Shown in pieces: positions 43,537 through 52,138 of a stretch of 64,000 nt of DNA. The notes below the pieces were generated by a model, which saw only the letters and a program-made list of their open reading frames with translations, searched no databases and had not been told where the DNA came from. Position 1 is the first letter of the stretch. The number at the start of each line of letters is the position of its first letter. A program made the position numbers and the translations under genes. Origin of the DNA: Oscillospiraceae bacterium (lineage in GTDB: Bacteria; Bacillota; Clostridia; Oscillospirales; Oscillospiraceae); assembly GCA_902775355.1 (NCBI GenBank), contig CACYLY010000001.1, positions 36,119 to 100,118 on the forward strand, given 5' to 3'.

Positions 43537-44676
43537 ATGAGACACCACGCCAATCAGCCTGGCTCCAAGTTCGTGATGGAGCCGGAGAATTTCGATAAAT
43601 ACACCCAGCGGGACATGCTGCGCTACTGCCTGGGCGCCACCATGTACATGCCCGGGACCAAGGACTTTCTGCAGCCGATCCTGACCAAGAAATACCCGGG
43701 GCTCACCTCCATGGTCATGTGCTTCGAGGACGCCTGCCGGGAGGAGCTGGTCGGCGAGGCGGAGCGGAACGTGATCCATCTGCTGGACGAGCTGAACGCG
43801 GAGCTGGAAAAGGGGAGCATCGGCTATGAGGAGATCCCCCTGATCATCTTCCGGGTCCGCAATATCGAGCAGTTCCGGCATTTCTCCGCCATGCTGCGGC
43901 CGGAGCACATCCACCTGGTCACGGCCTTCAATTTTCCCAAGTTCAACGCGGAGAACGGGGAAGCCTACTTTGCGCATCTGGAAGAGCTGAATGCCCGCTT
44001 CGGGGAGATCATCTACGGCATGCCCATCCTGGAGAGCCGGGAGATGGCCTATCTGGAGACCCGGATCCCGGAGCTGATGGGCGTCAAGGCGATCCTGGAC
44101 CGGCACAGGGATCTGGTGCTGAACGTGCGCGTGGGCGGCACCGACTGGTCGTCGGTGTTCGGCGTGCGTCGGGGCATCAACTACACGATCTATGACATCA
44201 TGACCGTGGCGGACTGCCTGAAGGACGTGCTGAACGTCTTCTCCCGGCACAACGACTACAGCGTGTCCGGCCCGGTGTGGGAGTATTTCCGCGCCGCCAA
44301 GAGCATGAAGTTCGACGAAGCGCCCCAGACCATGAACCGCTCCCTGTTCAAACAGCAGACCCTGATCAACGACGCGGTGGACGGCCTTCTGCGGGAGCTG
44401 CTGCTGGATCAGGCCAACGGCTTTATCGGCAAGACCATCATCCACCCCACCCACATCCCCTACGTGAACGGGATGCTGGCGGTGACGCGGGAGGTCTATG
44501 ACGACGCGCTGCAGGTGCTGGGCACCAGCGGCGGCGTGGTCAAGAGCAGCAGCGGCAACAAGATGAACGAGATCGGGCCCCACCGCTGCTGGGCGGAAAA
44601 GATCGTGATGCGCGCCAAGGCCTACGGCGTCATCGAGGACGAGTCCCGGTACCCCACGCTGTTCACCGCGGACTGA
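43537..44676 (+). CDS. HpcH/HpaI-type C-C bond lyase-like TIM barrel
   Basis: A 379-residue protein of the citrate lyase beta/HpcH aldolase superfamily, most like the C-C bond lyase subfamily known from tellurite-resistance-type gene clusters. Recognised parts: YMPGTKDFLQ, SMVMCFEDACREE (an acidic metal ligand region), IIFRVRNIEQF with a conserved Arg, GVKAILDRHRDLVLNVRVGGTDW, and the C-terminal GKTIIHPTHIPYVNGML typical of CitE-like enzymes. It would cleave or form a C-C bond next to a carboxylate using Mg2+. It starts at ATG after GAAAGGAAAG. It may handle the acid made by the fumarase/PrpD cassette; this is inference. Confidence 0.75.
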   Translation: MRHHANQPGSKFVMEPENFDKYTQRDMLRYCLGATMYMPGTKDFLQPILTKKYPGLTSMVMCFEDACREELVGEAERNVIHLLDELNAELEKGSIGYEEIPLIIFRVRNIEQFRHFSAMLRPEHIHLVTAFNFPKFNAENGEAYFAHLEELNARFGEIIYGMPILESREMAYLETRIPELMGVKAILDRHRDLVLNVRVGGTDWSSVFGVRRGINYTIYDIMTVADCLKDVLNVFSRHNDYSVSGPVWEYFRAAKSMKFDEAPQTMNRSLFKQQTLINDAVDGLLRELLLDQANGFIGKTIIHPTHIPYVNGMLAVTREVYDDALQVLGTSGGVVKSSSGNKMNEIGPHRCWAEKIVMRAKAYGVIEDESRYPTLFTAD

Positions 44677-44733
44677 CCCGGAGCAGCGCGCTGGAATGCT
44701 ACAACTGCCGGTTCGGCAAAAGGATCATACGCG

Positions 44734-46284
44734 ATGGAAGAAAAGCACAAGGAACATAATCATATCGGCAAAAGGATCTTTCGCGGTACGCTGGTCATCG
44801 TATTTGTCTCCGTGCTGGCGAAGCTGGCCGCCTTCTTGTCTGAGGCCATCAACGCCGCCTACCTGGGCACGACCTATCAGAGCGACGCCTACTACATGGT
44901 CGCCAGCATCCAGCAGGTGATCTACCCCATGCTGAGCGTGGGCATCTGGAAGGTCTTCCTGCCGATCTACAAGGACAAGCTGACCCAGAACAACCAGGCC
45001 TCCGCAGACGGGCTGGCCAACAAGATGATCACCTTCTTCACGATGATTTCCATCGCTGTCGTGGTGCTGCTCATCCTGTTTGCGAGTCCGGTCGTGTCCC
45101 TGGTCGCCCCCGGCTTTGAGGGAGAGACCAGGAGCCTCTGCATCGAGCTGGTGCGTATCAGCGCGCCGATGTACATCTTCATCATCGCCGCCGCCATTTA
45201 CGCTTCCATGCTCCAGTGCCACAACAAGTTTTTCGGCAGCCAGATCCGGGAGGTGGCCACCCACATCCCCGTGATCCTGGCGGCGATCCTGTTCTATCAT
45301 CGCTTCGGCATCCGGGCCATGGCCGTGGCGCTGATCGTGGGGGGACTGCTGCGCCTGCTGGTGGAGCTGCCCTTTATCGACTGGGGCTACCGCTTCCGGC
45401 CGGATTTCAACTTCAAGTGTCCGGAGTTCGGCGTGATGCTCAAGCGTCTGCCCTCCGCGCTGCTGTCCGGCGGCGTCCACCAGATCAATGTGCTCATTGA
45501 CCGGGCCATGGCCTCCATGTTCCCGGAGGGCGCGGTTTCCGGCATGAACTACGGCCACCGGCTGACCAATGTGTTCAACGGGCTGCTGTCCTCGGCGGTG
45601 GCGACGGCCCTCTTCCCCCAGATGGTGGAGCTGATCTCCCAGAAGAAGCTGAAGGAGCTGGAAAAGCTCCTGACCAAGATCCTGAGCATCTTCATGCTGC
45701 TCATGATCCCGGTGTCCGTGGCCTGTATGCTGTTCAGCCAGGACCTGGTGCGCGCCGTGTTCGAGCGGGGGGCGTTTCAGGAGGACTCCGTCGCCCTGAC
45801 GGCGGGCGTCTTTACCTTCTACAGTCTGGGCCTGCTCTTTTACGCCAGCGCCACCGTGGTCACCAACATCTTTTACGGCTTCGGCGACACCCGCACACCT
45901 TTGAACATCTCCCTGATCAATATGGTCATCAACGTGGCGCTGAATCTGAGCCTGGCCCATTTCATGGGCGTCAACGGCCTGGCTCTGGCCACCTCTCTGG
46001 CGGCCCTGATCTCTCTGGGCATCCGCTTCTTTTTCGTGCGCAAGCATGTGGAGCTGGAATGGAAGCAGCTGAGCCTGACCTTCGGGAAGGTGATGCTGGC
46101 CTCCGCCGTATCCTGCGCGGCGGCCTGGGCGCTGGTGGGCCTGCTGCATCTCAACGTCTATTTCCGGCTGATCACGGCCGCGACGATCGGCGTGGGGCTG
46201 TATCTGCCGGCGGTGAAGCTCCTGCGGGTCCGGGAGGTCGAGGACCTGATGAAGCTTCTGCGCAAGAAGCTGAAGAAGAACTGA
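44734..46284 (+). CDS. MurJ/MviN-family lipid flippase
   Basis: A 516-residue MOP-superfamily flippase with about 14 membrane helices. Family features are LAKLAAFLSEAINAAYLGTT near the N-terminus, SDAYYMVASI, APGFEGETRSL, SALLSGGVHQINVLIDRAMA (about 238-257) and FERGAFQEDSV, all typical of MurJ/MviN rather than Wzx. In this place it probably flips an undecaprenyl-linked glycan repeat or teichoic-type precursor, as TacF does in pneumococcus, although a lipid II flippase role is possible. AAAGGA precedes the start. Confidence 0.88.
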   Translation: MEEKHKEHNHIGKRIFRGTLVIVFVSVLAKLAAFLSEAINAAYLGTTYQSDAYYMVASIQQVIYPMLSVGIWKVFLPIYKDKLTQNNQASADGLANKMITFFTMISIAVVVLLILFASPVVSLVAPGFEGETRSLCIELVRISAPMYIFIIAAAIYASMLQCHNKFFGSQIREVATHIPVILAAILFYHRFGIRAMAVALIVGGLLRLLVELPFIDWGYRFRPDFNFKCPEFGVMLKRLPSALLSGGVHQINVLIDRAMASMFPEGAVSGMNYGHRLTNVFNGLLSSAVATALFPQMVELISQKKLKELEKLLTKILSIFMLLMIPVSVACMLFSQDLVRAVFERGAFQEDSVALTAGVFTFYSLGLLFYASATVVTNIFYGFGDTRTPLNISLINMVINVALNLSLAHFMGVNGLALATSLAALISLGIRFFFVRKHVELEWKQLSLTFGKVMLASAVSCAAAWALVGLLHLNVYFRLITAATIGVGLYLPAVKLLRVREVEDLMKLLRKKLKKN

Positions 46285-46324
46285 GGACCGACGCGGCATC
46301 ACGCGGACTTTTTGAGGTTACCCT

Positions 46325-48127
46325 ATGATCGGCTATGCCTGGGGCATTGTACAGCACTATCTGACGCCGCCCGTCCTTCTCTCCACCATGCTGGCGGCCG
46401 GGATCTGCCTGCAGCTCTGCTCCCGGCTGGAGAAGCAGGGCAAACTCCTGCGGAGACAGAAGATCGCCCTGACCCTGCTGAGCGCGTTTCTGATCCTGAG
46501 CTTCACCATCCTTGTCTTTGGAAGAACGGTGAAGGTCAAGCGGCGCTTCTCCCTGCGGCTCTTCTGGTCCTACCGGGCCTACGCCGCAGGACATCGGTAT
46601 CGGCTGGATCAGAACATGTTCAATATCCTTCTGTTCGTCCCCTTCGGACTTTGCTGCCCGATGGCGGAGCGCAGGCCCGGCTTTTGGAAGACCCTGGGCC
46701 TGGGCGCGGCGCTGTCGCTGCTGGGCGAACTGCTCCAGGCGCTGACGGCCCGGGGAATGTTCGAAGTGGACGATCTGTTTCACAACGTCCTGGGCACGGC
46801 CCTCGGCGCCGGGATCTGGCTGCTTTTCCTGCGTTTCGGGACAAGAGGCGGAAAGCAAGAATCGGATGCGGATCAAGAGAGAGAAAACGTCATGCGCATC
46901 AAGGACAAACTGATCAACAATTATGTGAGCTCTTTTCTTTGGTACGGGCGCAAATTCCTGCGTTACCGCATCCCCATGCGCCTGGCTGGCCTTCTTCCCC
47001 TGGAGCCGAAGAAAGCGGTTTTCATGAGCTTCAACGGCAAAAACTACGCGGACAATCCCCGGGCCGTCTCGGAAAAGCTGCATGAGACCCACCCGGAGTG
47101 GACCATCGTCTGGGGCATGGCCGATGTGGAAAAGGCGAAGAAGACGCTGCCGGACTACGTGAGGATCGTGAAATTCGGCTCCTTTGCCTGGTATCGGGAA
47201 TTGGCCACCGCCTCCTGCTGGGTGGTGAACGTGCTGCTGCCCAACGGCGTGCTCAAGCGCCGGGGCCAGCGCTATATCCAGACCTGGCACGGGGACCGGG
47301 GCATGAAAAAAATTGTCTTCGACGCCACCGGGAGCATGGAGAAGTTTCGCAAGCGCAACTATTTCCGCCGGATCATCGAGCCGGAGCTCTGCGACCTGGG
47401 CGTGGTGGGCTCGGAATACGGCGTGATGCAGTTCCGCTCCGCCCTGCACTATGAGGGGGAGCTGCTGCGCACCGGCACCCCGCGGGACGACTGCCTGCTG
47501 CACCCCACGGACAAAAGACGCCGGGAGCTTCGGGAGAAGCTGGGCCTGGAAGAGGGCAAGCGCGTGCTGCTGTATGCTCCCACCTTCCGGGATCACCTCT
47601 ACGGCGCCGAGCAAAAGGTCGGCGAGCTGGATCTGCCCGCGGTGCTGGACGCGCTGGAGCGCAGGACCGGCTGCCCCTGGCAGGGCGTTCAGCGGGGCCA
47701 TGTGGGTGCGCGCCTGGAACAGCGGGAGGCCTATGACGGACGGATCGCGGATCTGACGGACTATCCCGACATGGCGGATATCCTCTGCGTCACGGACCTG
47801 CTGATCACGGACTATTCCTCCACCCCCGGGGATCTGGCCCTGGCGGGGAAGGGGACGCTGCTGTATCAGGAGGATTACGAGCAGTACGTTTCCGACGACC
47901 GGCAGCTTTACTTCCGCATGGAGGAAACCCCCTTCCGCATCGCCCATAACCAGCAGGAGATGCTTGCGCTGATCGAAAACTGGAACGAGGAGAGCGCAGC
48001 GGCAAACGCCCGCGAGATCCTGGAATTTTACAAGACCTTCGAGAGCGGAAATGCCTCGCAGGCGCTGGTGGACTACATCTGCGGCGAAGATAAGGCCGCG
48101 GAGAAGGATGAGGAGAGAAGACAATGA
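46325..48127 (+). CDS. VanZ domain fused to CDP-glycerol glycerophosphotransferase (TagF-like)
   Basis: A 600-residue two-domain protein. Residues about 1-180 form a VanZ-like membrane domain with four helices and the signature NILLFVPFGLCCP, LGELLQAL and EVDDLFHNVLGTALG. Residues about 190-600 form a TagB/TagF-type glycerophosphotransferase with IQTWHGDRGMKK (catalytic His), a GSEYGVMQF segment, LLYAPTFRDH and LITDYSSTPGDLALAGK. It would transfer glycerol-phosphate from CDP-glycerol to a polymer at the membrane. The junction is in frame; an ATG at 46891 could allow separate translation. It overlaps tagD (ATGA). Confidence 0.87.
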   Translation: MIGYAWGIVQHYLTPPVLLSTMLAAGICLQLCSRLEKQGKLLRRQKIALTLLSAFLILSFTILVFGRTVKVKRRFSLRLFWSYRAYAAGHRYRLDQNMFNILLFVPFGLCCPMAERRPGFWKTLGLGAALSLLGELLQALTARGMFEVDDLFHNVLGTALGAGIWLLFLRFGTRGGKQESDADQERENVMRIKDKLINNYVSSFLWYGRKFLRYRIPMRLAGLLPLEPKKAVFMSFNGKNYADNPRAVSEKLHETHPEWTIVWGMADVEKAKKTLPDYVRIVKFGSFAWYRELATASCWVVNVLLPNGVLKRRGQRYIQTWHGDRGMKKIVFDATGSMEKFRKRNYFRRIIEPELCDLGVVGSEYGVMQFRSALHYEGELLRTGTPRDDCLLHPTDKRRRELREKLGLEEGKRVLLYAPTFRDHLYGAEQKVGELDLPAVLDALERRTGCPWQGVQRGHVGARLEQREAYDGRIADLTDYPDMADILCVTDLLITDYSSTPGDLALAGKGTLLYQEDYEQYVSDDRQLYFRMEETPFRIAHNQQEMLALIENWNEESAAANAREILEFYKTFESGNASQALVDYICGEDKAAEKDEERRQ

Positions 48128-48516
48128 AGCGCGTGATCACGTACGGCACCTTTGACCTGCTGCACTACGGCCATATCAACCTGCTGCGCCGGGCCAAGGC
48201 CTTGGGGGATTATCTGATCGTGGTGCTCTCCACGGACGAGTTCAACTGGAACGAGAAAAAGAAGAAGTGCTACTTCACCTATGAGCAGCGCAAGGCCCTG
48301 GTGGAGGCGATCCGCTACGTGGATCTGGTGATCCCCGAGGAGAGCTGGGACCAGAAGCGCAGCGACATGCACGAGTATCACATCGACACCTTCGTCATGG
48401 GGGACGACTGGAAGGGTAAGTTCGACTTCCTGAAGGAGGAAGGGGTCGAGGTGGTGTATCTGCCCCGGACGCCGGAGATCAGCACCACCCAGATCAAGCA
48501 GGAACTGAAGGGCTGA
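48124..48516 (+). CDS. tagD: Glycerol-3-phosphate cytidylyltransferase
   Basis: A 130-residue enzyme, standard length for TagD. It makes CDP-glycerol from CTP and sn-glycerol 3-phosphate. The signature YGTFDLLHYGHINLLRRAK holds the HxGH motif (HYGH), and RTPEISTTQIK is the conserved C-terminal RTxxISTT block. Its start overlaps the stop of the TagF-like fusion, which uses its product. The neighbouring licD-type gene suggests that the resulting glycerol-phosphate polymer is further decorated with phosphocholine. Confidence 0.96.
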   Translation: MKRVITYGTFDLLHYGHINLLRRAKALGDYLIVVLSTDEFNWNEKKKKCYFTYEQRKALVEAIRYVDLVIPEESWDQKRSDMHEYHIDTFVMGDDWKGKFDFLKEEGVEVVYLPRTPEISTTQIKQELKG

Positions 48517-48564
48517 GGCGGGGAAGCGATCTGTGCCCTGCGGGAAGCACTCGGGAGGTATAGT

Positions 48565-49329
48565 ATGAAAATGAAGCTGCAGGAAGTGCAGGACCGCAGC
48601 AACGAGATGCTGCGGGAGGTCGTGCGCATCTGCGAAAAGGAATCCATTCCGTATTACATGTTTTACGGCTCCCTCCTCGGGACCGTGCGCCATAAGGGCA
48701 TGATCCCCTGGGACAGCGATATCGACATCGCCGTGCCCTCCGACTGCTATGACCGCTTTTCCGAAGCCATGGAGCGGGAGCTGGACGAAAAATTCTGGTG
48801 GGACTACCGGAGCGAGCGCTCCTATCCCCGCTGCTTCGGGCGGGTCGGGGCGGTGGGCTTCGATACGTATTATTTACATGTTGACGTTTACCGACTGATA
48901 GGGTATAGTGGCAGGGAACACGCGGATCGCCGCATGAGCGAATGGGGCCACAAGCTCATCCGCATGCGTCTGGTCAAAACCGTGAACCCCCTGGAGTACC
49001 GGGGGAAGAAGCGGCTTCTGGTCAGGCTGCTGAAGGTCCTGCTCTTCCCGATCCCGCTGAAGGCGATCATCCGCGCCTATGATCGGCTCTGCCGGCGCTG
49101 CCCCTATGAGAAAGCCCAAATCGTCGGGACCCAGGACGGACCGGCCTGGCTGATCGAAAAGGCATGGCTGGAGCCGGCGCAGAAAGCCGATTACGAGGAC
49201 TTTTCCGTCCGGATCCCACGGGACTGGGACAAGGTCCTCAAGCGCTGGTACGGCGATTATAGCACGCCGCCCTCCGGGGCGGACCCGGAGCTGGCCGGGA
49301 AAAAAAGCGTCGAGATCCGGGAATGGTAG
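48565..49329 (+). CDS. licD: LicD-family phosphocholine (nucleotidyl) transferase
   Basis: A 254-residue protein of the LicD family, which transfers phosphocholine from CDP-choline onto a glycan. The diagnostic region YYMFYGSLLGTVRHKGMIPW (about 31-50) followed by DSDIDIAV carries the acidic metal-binding residues. A Cys-containing YDRLCRRCPY segment lies around residue 172. GGGAGG precedes ATG 48565. It ends the operon containing tagD, with a terminator straight after. Fukutin-like LicD proteins can move other phospho-groups, but the licA/licC genes that follow strongly support phosphocholine. Confidence 0.9.
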   Translation: MKMKLQEVQDRSNEMLREVVRICEKESIPYYMFYGSLLGTVRHKGMIPWDSDIDIAVPSDCYDRFSEAMERELDEKFWWDYRSERSYPRCFGRVGAVGFDTYYLHVDVYRLIGYSGREHADRRMSEWGHKLIRMRLVKTVNPLEYRGKKRLLVRLLKVLLFPIPLKAIIRAYDRLCRRCPYEKAQIVGTQDGPAWLIEKAWLEPAQKADYEDFSVRIPRDWDKVLKRWYGDYSTPPSGADPELAGKKSVEIREW

Positions 49330-49336
49330 TCTTTTC

Positions 49337-49366
49337 AGAATAAGCACAGAGGTGCTTATTCTTTTG
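49337..49366 (+). terminator. Rho-independent terminator after licD
   Basis: An 11-bp stem (AGAATAAGCAC / GTGCTTATTCT) with an AGAG loop and a following TTTG. It starts 7 bases after the licD stop and separates it from the HTH-LicC-LicA gene. Confidence 0.88.
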
Positions 49367-49402
49367 CCAAAGTGTTCATAAAACGAAAGGAAAACGGTGT
49401 TC

Positions 49403-51166
49403 ATGAACAGACAGACAGCTGATGTTTGGATGACCCTGGCCCAGAGCCCCTCGACCAATCAGCGGGAACTGGCCGGCTGCGCGGGAATGTCCCTGGGGGC
49501 GGTGAACAAGGCCCTGCTGGAGCTCCGCAGGCAGGGGATCGTGACGGAAACGGGGCAGCTCAGCGCCGCCGGGAGCGAATTGCTGGCAGACAACAGGCCG
49601 CGCCGGGCGATCCTGCTGGCGGCGGGACCCGGTATGCGGATGGTTCCCATCAATCAGCAGGCGCCGAAGCCGCTGCTGGAGGTGCGGGGAGAAACGCTGA
49701 TCGAGCGGCTGATCCGCCAGCTCCGGGCCGTGGGCGTGACGGAGATCGCCGTGGTAGTGGGCTTTTTGAAAGAGCAGTTCGAGTACCTGATCGACAGCTA
49801 TGGCGTCCGGCTCATCGTCAATCCGTTCTACGCATCCAAAAACAATCTCCACTCCCTGGCCCTGGGCTCCGCCTGGCTGGAGGACGCCTATATCGTCCCT
49901 TGCGATCTGTGGTTTCGGGAAAACCCCTTTCGCCGCCATGAGCTCTATTCCTGGTATCTGATGAGCGGCGAGGCCGATCCGGACAGCCGGGTCAGGGTCA
50001 ACCGCAGGATGGAGCTGGGTCCCTGCAGGGGGAAGGAGCCGGGACAGAGGATGATCGGCCTTGCCTATCTGCGGCGGGATGACGCGGTCCGTCTCCGGCG
50101 GCGCCTGTTCGCTCTGGACGGAGACGCGAAATACGACGGGGCCTTTTGGGAGGCGGTGCTGGAGGGAGAAGCGCTCCCGGCCCGTGTCGCGCCGGAGGCC
50201 TCCGTGGTGGAGATCAACACCTATGAGCAGCTGCGGGAGCTGGACGGCAATTCCGCCCAGCTGCGCTCCGAGGCGCTGGAGGCGGCCGCAAAAGCACTGG
50301 GAACTTCCACAAACTCTATCAAAGAAATCTGCGTTCTCAAAAAGGGGATGACCAACCGCTCCTTCCTGTTTTCCTGCGGGGGAGAGCGCTATATCATGCG
50401 TATTCCGGGCGAGGGCACCGACCGCCTGATCGACCGGCAGAAGGAGGCCCTGGTCTACCGGGCGATCCGGGGCAAGGGACTCTGCGACGATCCGGTGTAT
50501 CTGGACCCCCGGACCGGCTTCAAGATCACCCGCTTTTTGGAGGGCGTCCACAACTGTGACAGTGAAAACGAGCAGGAGCTGCGCCGCTGTATGAGGAAGC
50601 TCCGGGACTTTCACCGGATGGAGCTGACCGTGCCCCACCGCTTCGATCTCTTCGCCATGATCGATTTCTACGAGTCCCTGTGGAACGGAGCGCCCTCGGC
50701 CTATCGGGATTATGCAAAGACCAAGGCGGAAATCTTTGCCTTGAAGGACTACCTGGATTCTCTGGAGATCCGGGAGAGCCTGACCCATATCGACGCCGTG
50801 CCGGACAACTTCCTGTTCTATCCCGGCCCGGATGGGGAGGAGCTTCTGCAGCTGACCGACTGGGAATACGCCGGGATGCAGGATCCCCATGTGGATATCG
50901 CCATGTTCTGCATCTATGCTCTCTACGAGCGTGAGCAGATCGACCGCCTGATCGACCTGTACTTCGAGCCGGAGGGCGGCTGCGGAGAGGAGCTCAGGAC
51001 GAAGATCTACTGTTACGTCGCCGTCTGCGGCCTGCTTTGGAGCAACTGGTGCGAATTCAAGCGCTGCGAGGGCGTGGAATTCGGCGAGTATTCCCTGCGG
51101 CAGTACCGCTATGCGAAGGACTATGCCCGGCTGGCCCGCAGCAGGATGCCGGGTGAGGAGAGGTGA
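49403..51166 (+). CDS. HTH-LicC-LicA fusion: phosphocholine cytidylyltransferase and choline kinase
   Basis: A 587-residue three-part protein. Residues about 1-65 form a winged-helix HTH (STNQRELAGCAGMSLGAVNK). Residues about 70-300 form a nucleotidyltransferase with AAGPGMRMVPI and APKPLLEV, like LicC, which makes CDP-choline. Residues about 305-587 form a choline-kinase-like domain: GMTNRSFLFSC, HIDAVPDNFLF (catalytic Asp and Asn) and LTDWEYAGMQDPHVDIA (metal Asp). Such fusions are known in phosphocholine loci of Firmicutes. GTG 49397 is an alternative start. The stop overlaps a GTG of the next gene. The HTH may regulate the locus in response to choline. Confidence 0.87.
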   Translation: MNRQTADVWMTLAQSPSTNQRELAGCAGMSLGAVNKALLELRRQGIVTETGQLSAAGSELLADNRPRRAILLAAGPGMRMVPINQQAPKPLLEVRGETLIERLIRQLRAVGVTEIAVVVGFLKEQFEYLIDSYGVRLIVNPFYASKNNLHSLALGSAWLEDAYIVPCDLWFRENPFRRHELYSWYLMSGEADPDSRVRVNRRMELGPCRGKEPGQRMIGLAYLRRDDAVRLRRRLFALDGDAKYDGAFWEAVLEGEALPARVAPEASVVEINTYEQLRELDGNSAQLRSEALEAAAKALGTSTNSIKEICVLKKGMTNRSFLFSCGGERYIMRIPGEGTDRLIDRQKEALVYRAIRGKGLCDDPVYLDPRTGFKITRFLEGVHNCDSENEQELRRCMRKLRDFHRMELTVPHRFDLFAMIDFYESLWNGAPSAYRDYAKTKAEIFALKDYLDSLEIRESLTHIDAVPDNFLFYPGPDGEELLQLTDWEYAGMQDPHVDIAMFCIYALYEREQIDRLIDLYFEPEGGCGEELRTKIYCYVAVCGLLWSNWCEFKRCEGVEFGEYSLRQYRYAKDYARLARSRMPGEER

Positions 51167-51171
51167 GCCCC

Positions 51172-52053
51172 ATGCCGAAGGTCGACAACGCGATCATTAT
51201 GGCGGCCGGAACCTCGAGCCGCTTCGCGCCTCTGTCCTATGAAAAGCCCAAGGCCCTGATCGAGGTAAAGGGCGAGATCCTGATCGAGCGCCAGATCCGC
51301 CAGATCCTGGACGCTGGCGTGCCCGAGGTCTGCGTGGTGACGGGCTACAAGGCGGAACAGTTCAGCTATCTGGAAAAGCGCTTCGGGGTAAAGCTGCTGC
51401 ATAACCCGGACTATCTCACCCGCAACAACAACGCCTCCGTCTGGGCGGCCCGGGAAACCCTGCGCAACTCCTATCTCTGCTCCGCCGACAACTACTTCAG
51501 CCGCAGCCCCTTTGAAGCATGGGTGGACGAGGCCTACTACGCCGCGGTCTACGCGGCGGGGGAGACCCGGGAGTGGTGCATGGAGGAGGACGAGGCGGGC
51601 TTTATCTCCAAGGTCACCGTGGGCGGCGCGAACGCATGGGTCATGCTGGGGCACACCTTCTGGTCGGAGCGCTTCAGCCGAAGCTTCCTGCGGATCCTGG
51701 AGGAGGAGTACGACAGGCCCGAGACGGCGGGGAAGCTCTGGGAGACCATTTTCATGGCCCATCTGGACGAATTGAAGATGCGCATCCGCCGCTATCCGCC
51801 GGATGAGATCTTCGAGTTCGACACCCTGGACGAGCTGCGGGACTTCGACGAGAGCTACCGGAGCTGCAGCCGCTCCGCGCTTTTGAAGCGGGCGGCGGAG
51901 GAGCTGAAGGTCCCGGAGGCGGCCTTGACGGAGATCCGGGCTTTACCGGGCAAGGACGCGGCGGCCCTGGGCTTCCGCTTCCGCTGCGGAGACAGGCTCT
52001 ATGGCTTTGAGTACGACAAACAAAATTTGGTTTCCCTTTCGGAGAACGACTGA
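51172..52053 (+). CDS. licC: LicC-like nucleotidyltransferase
   Basis: A 293-residue protein. The N-terminal nucleotidyltransferase domain begins IIMAAGTSSRFAPL with the Lys segment EKPKALIEVKGEILIERQI, and has SADNYFSRS as the metal-binding DxD-like site. A C-terminal extension of about 55 residues (from about 240) is predicted to be helical then beta. It is probably CTP:phosphocholine cytidylyltransferase, which makes CDP-choline for LicD. With the previous fusion it gives two LicC-type domains side by side; this copy keeps the more canonical metal site (ADN rather than CDL). ATG 51172 fits the GGAGAGG site; GTG 51163 is possible. Confidence 0.85.
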   Translation: MPKVDNAIIMAAGTSSRFAPLSYEKPKALIEVKGEILIERQIRQILDAGVPEVCVVTGYKAEQFSYLEKRFGVKLLHNPDYLTRNNNASVWAARETLRNSYLCSADNYFSRSPFEAWVDEAYYAAVYAAGETREWCMEEDEAGFISKVTVGGANAWVMLGHTFWSERFSRSFLRILEEEYDRPETAGKLWETIFMAHLDELKMRIRRYPPDEIFEFDTLDELRDFDESYRSCSRSALLKRAAEELKVPEAALTEIRALPGKDAAALGFRFRCGDRLYGFEYDKQNLVSLSEND

Positions 52054-52138
52054 TCCGCGCCCCGGTTTCGGACGCGTGAGATAAAAAAATACAGCGACTA
52101 TTTGCCCGGCATAGCCGGAGAATTGGGAGGAATTCGCG

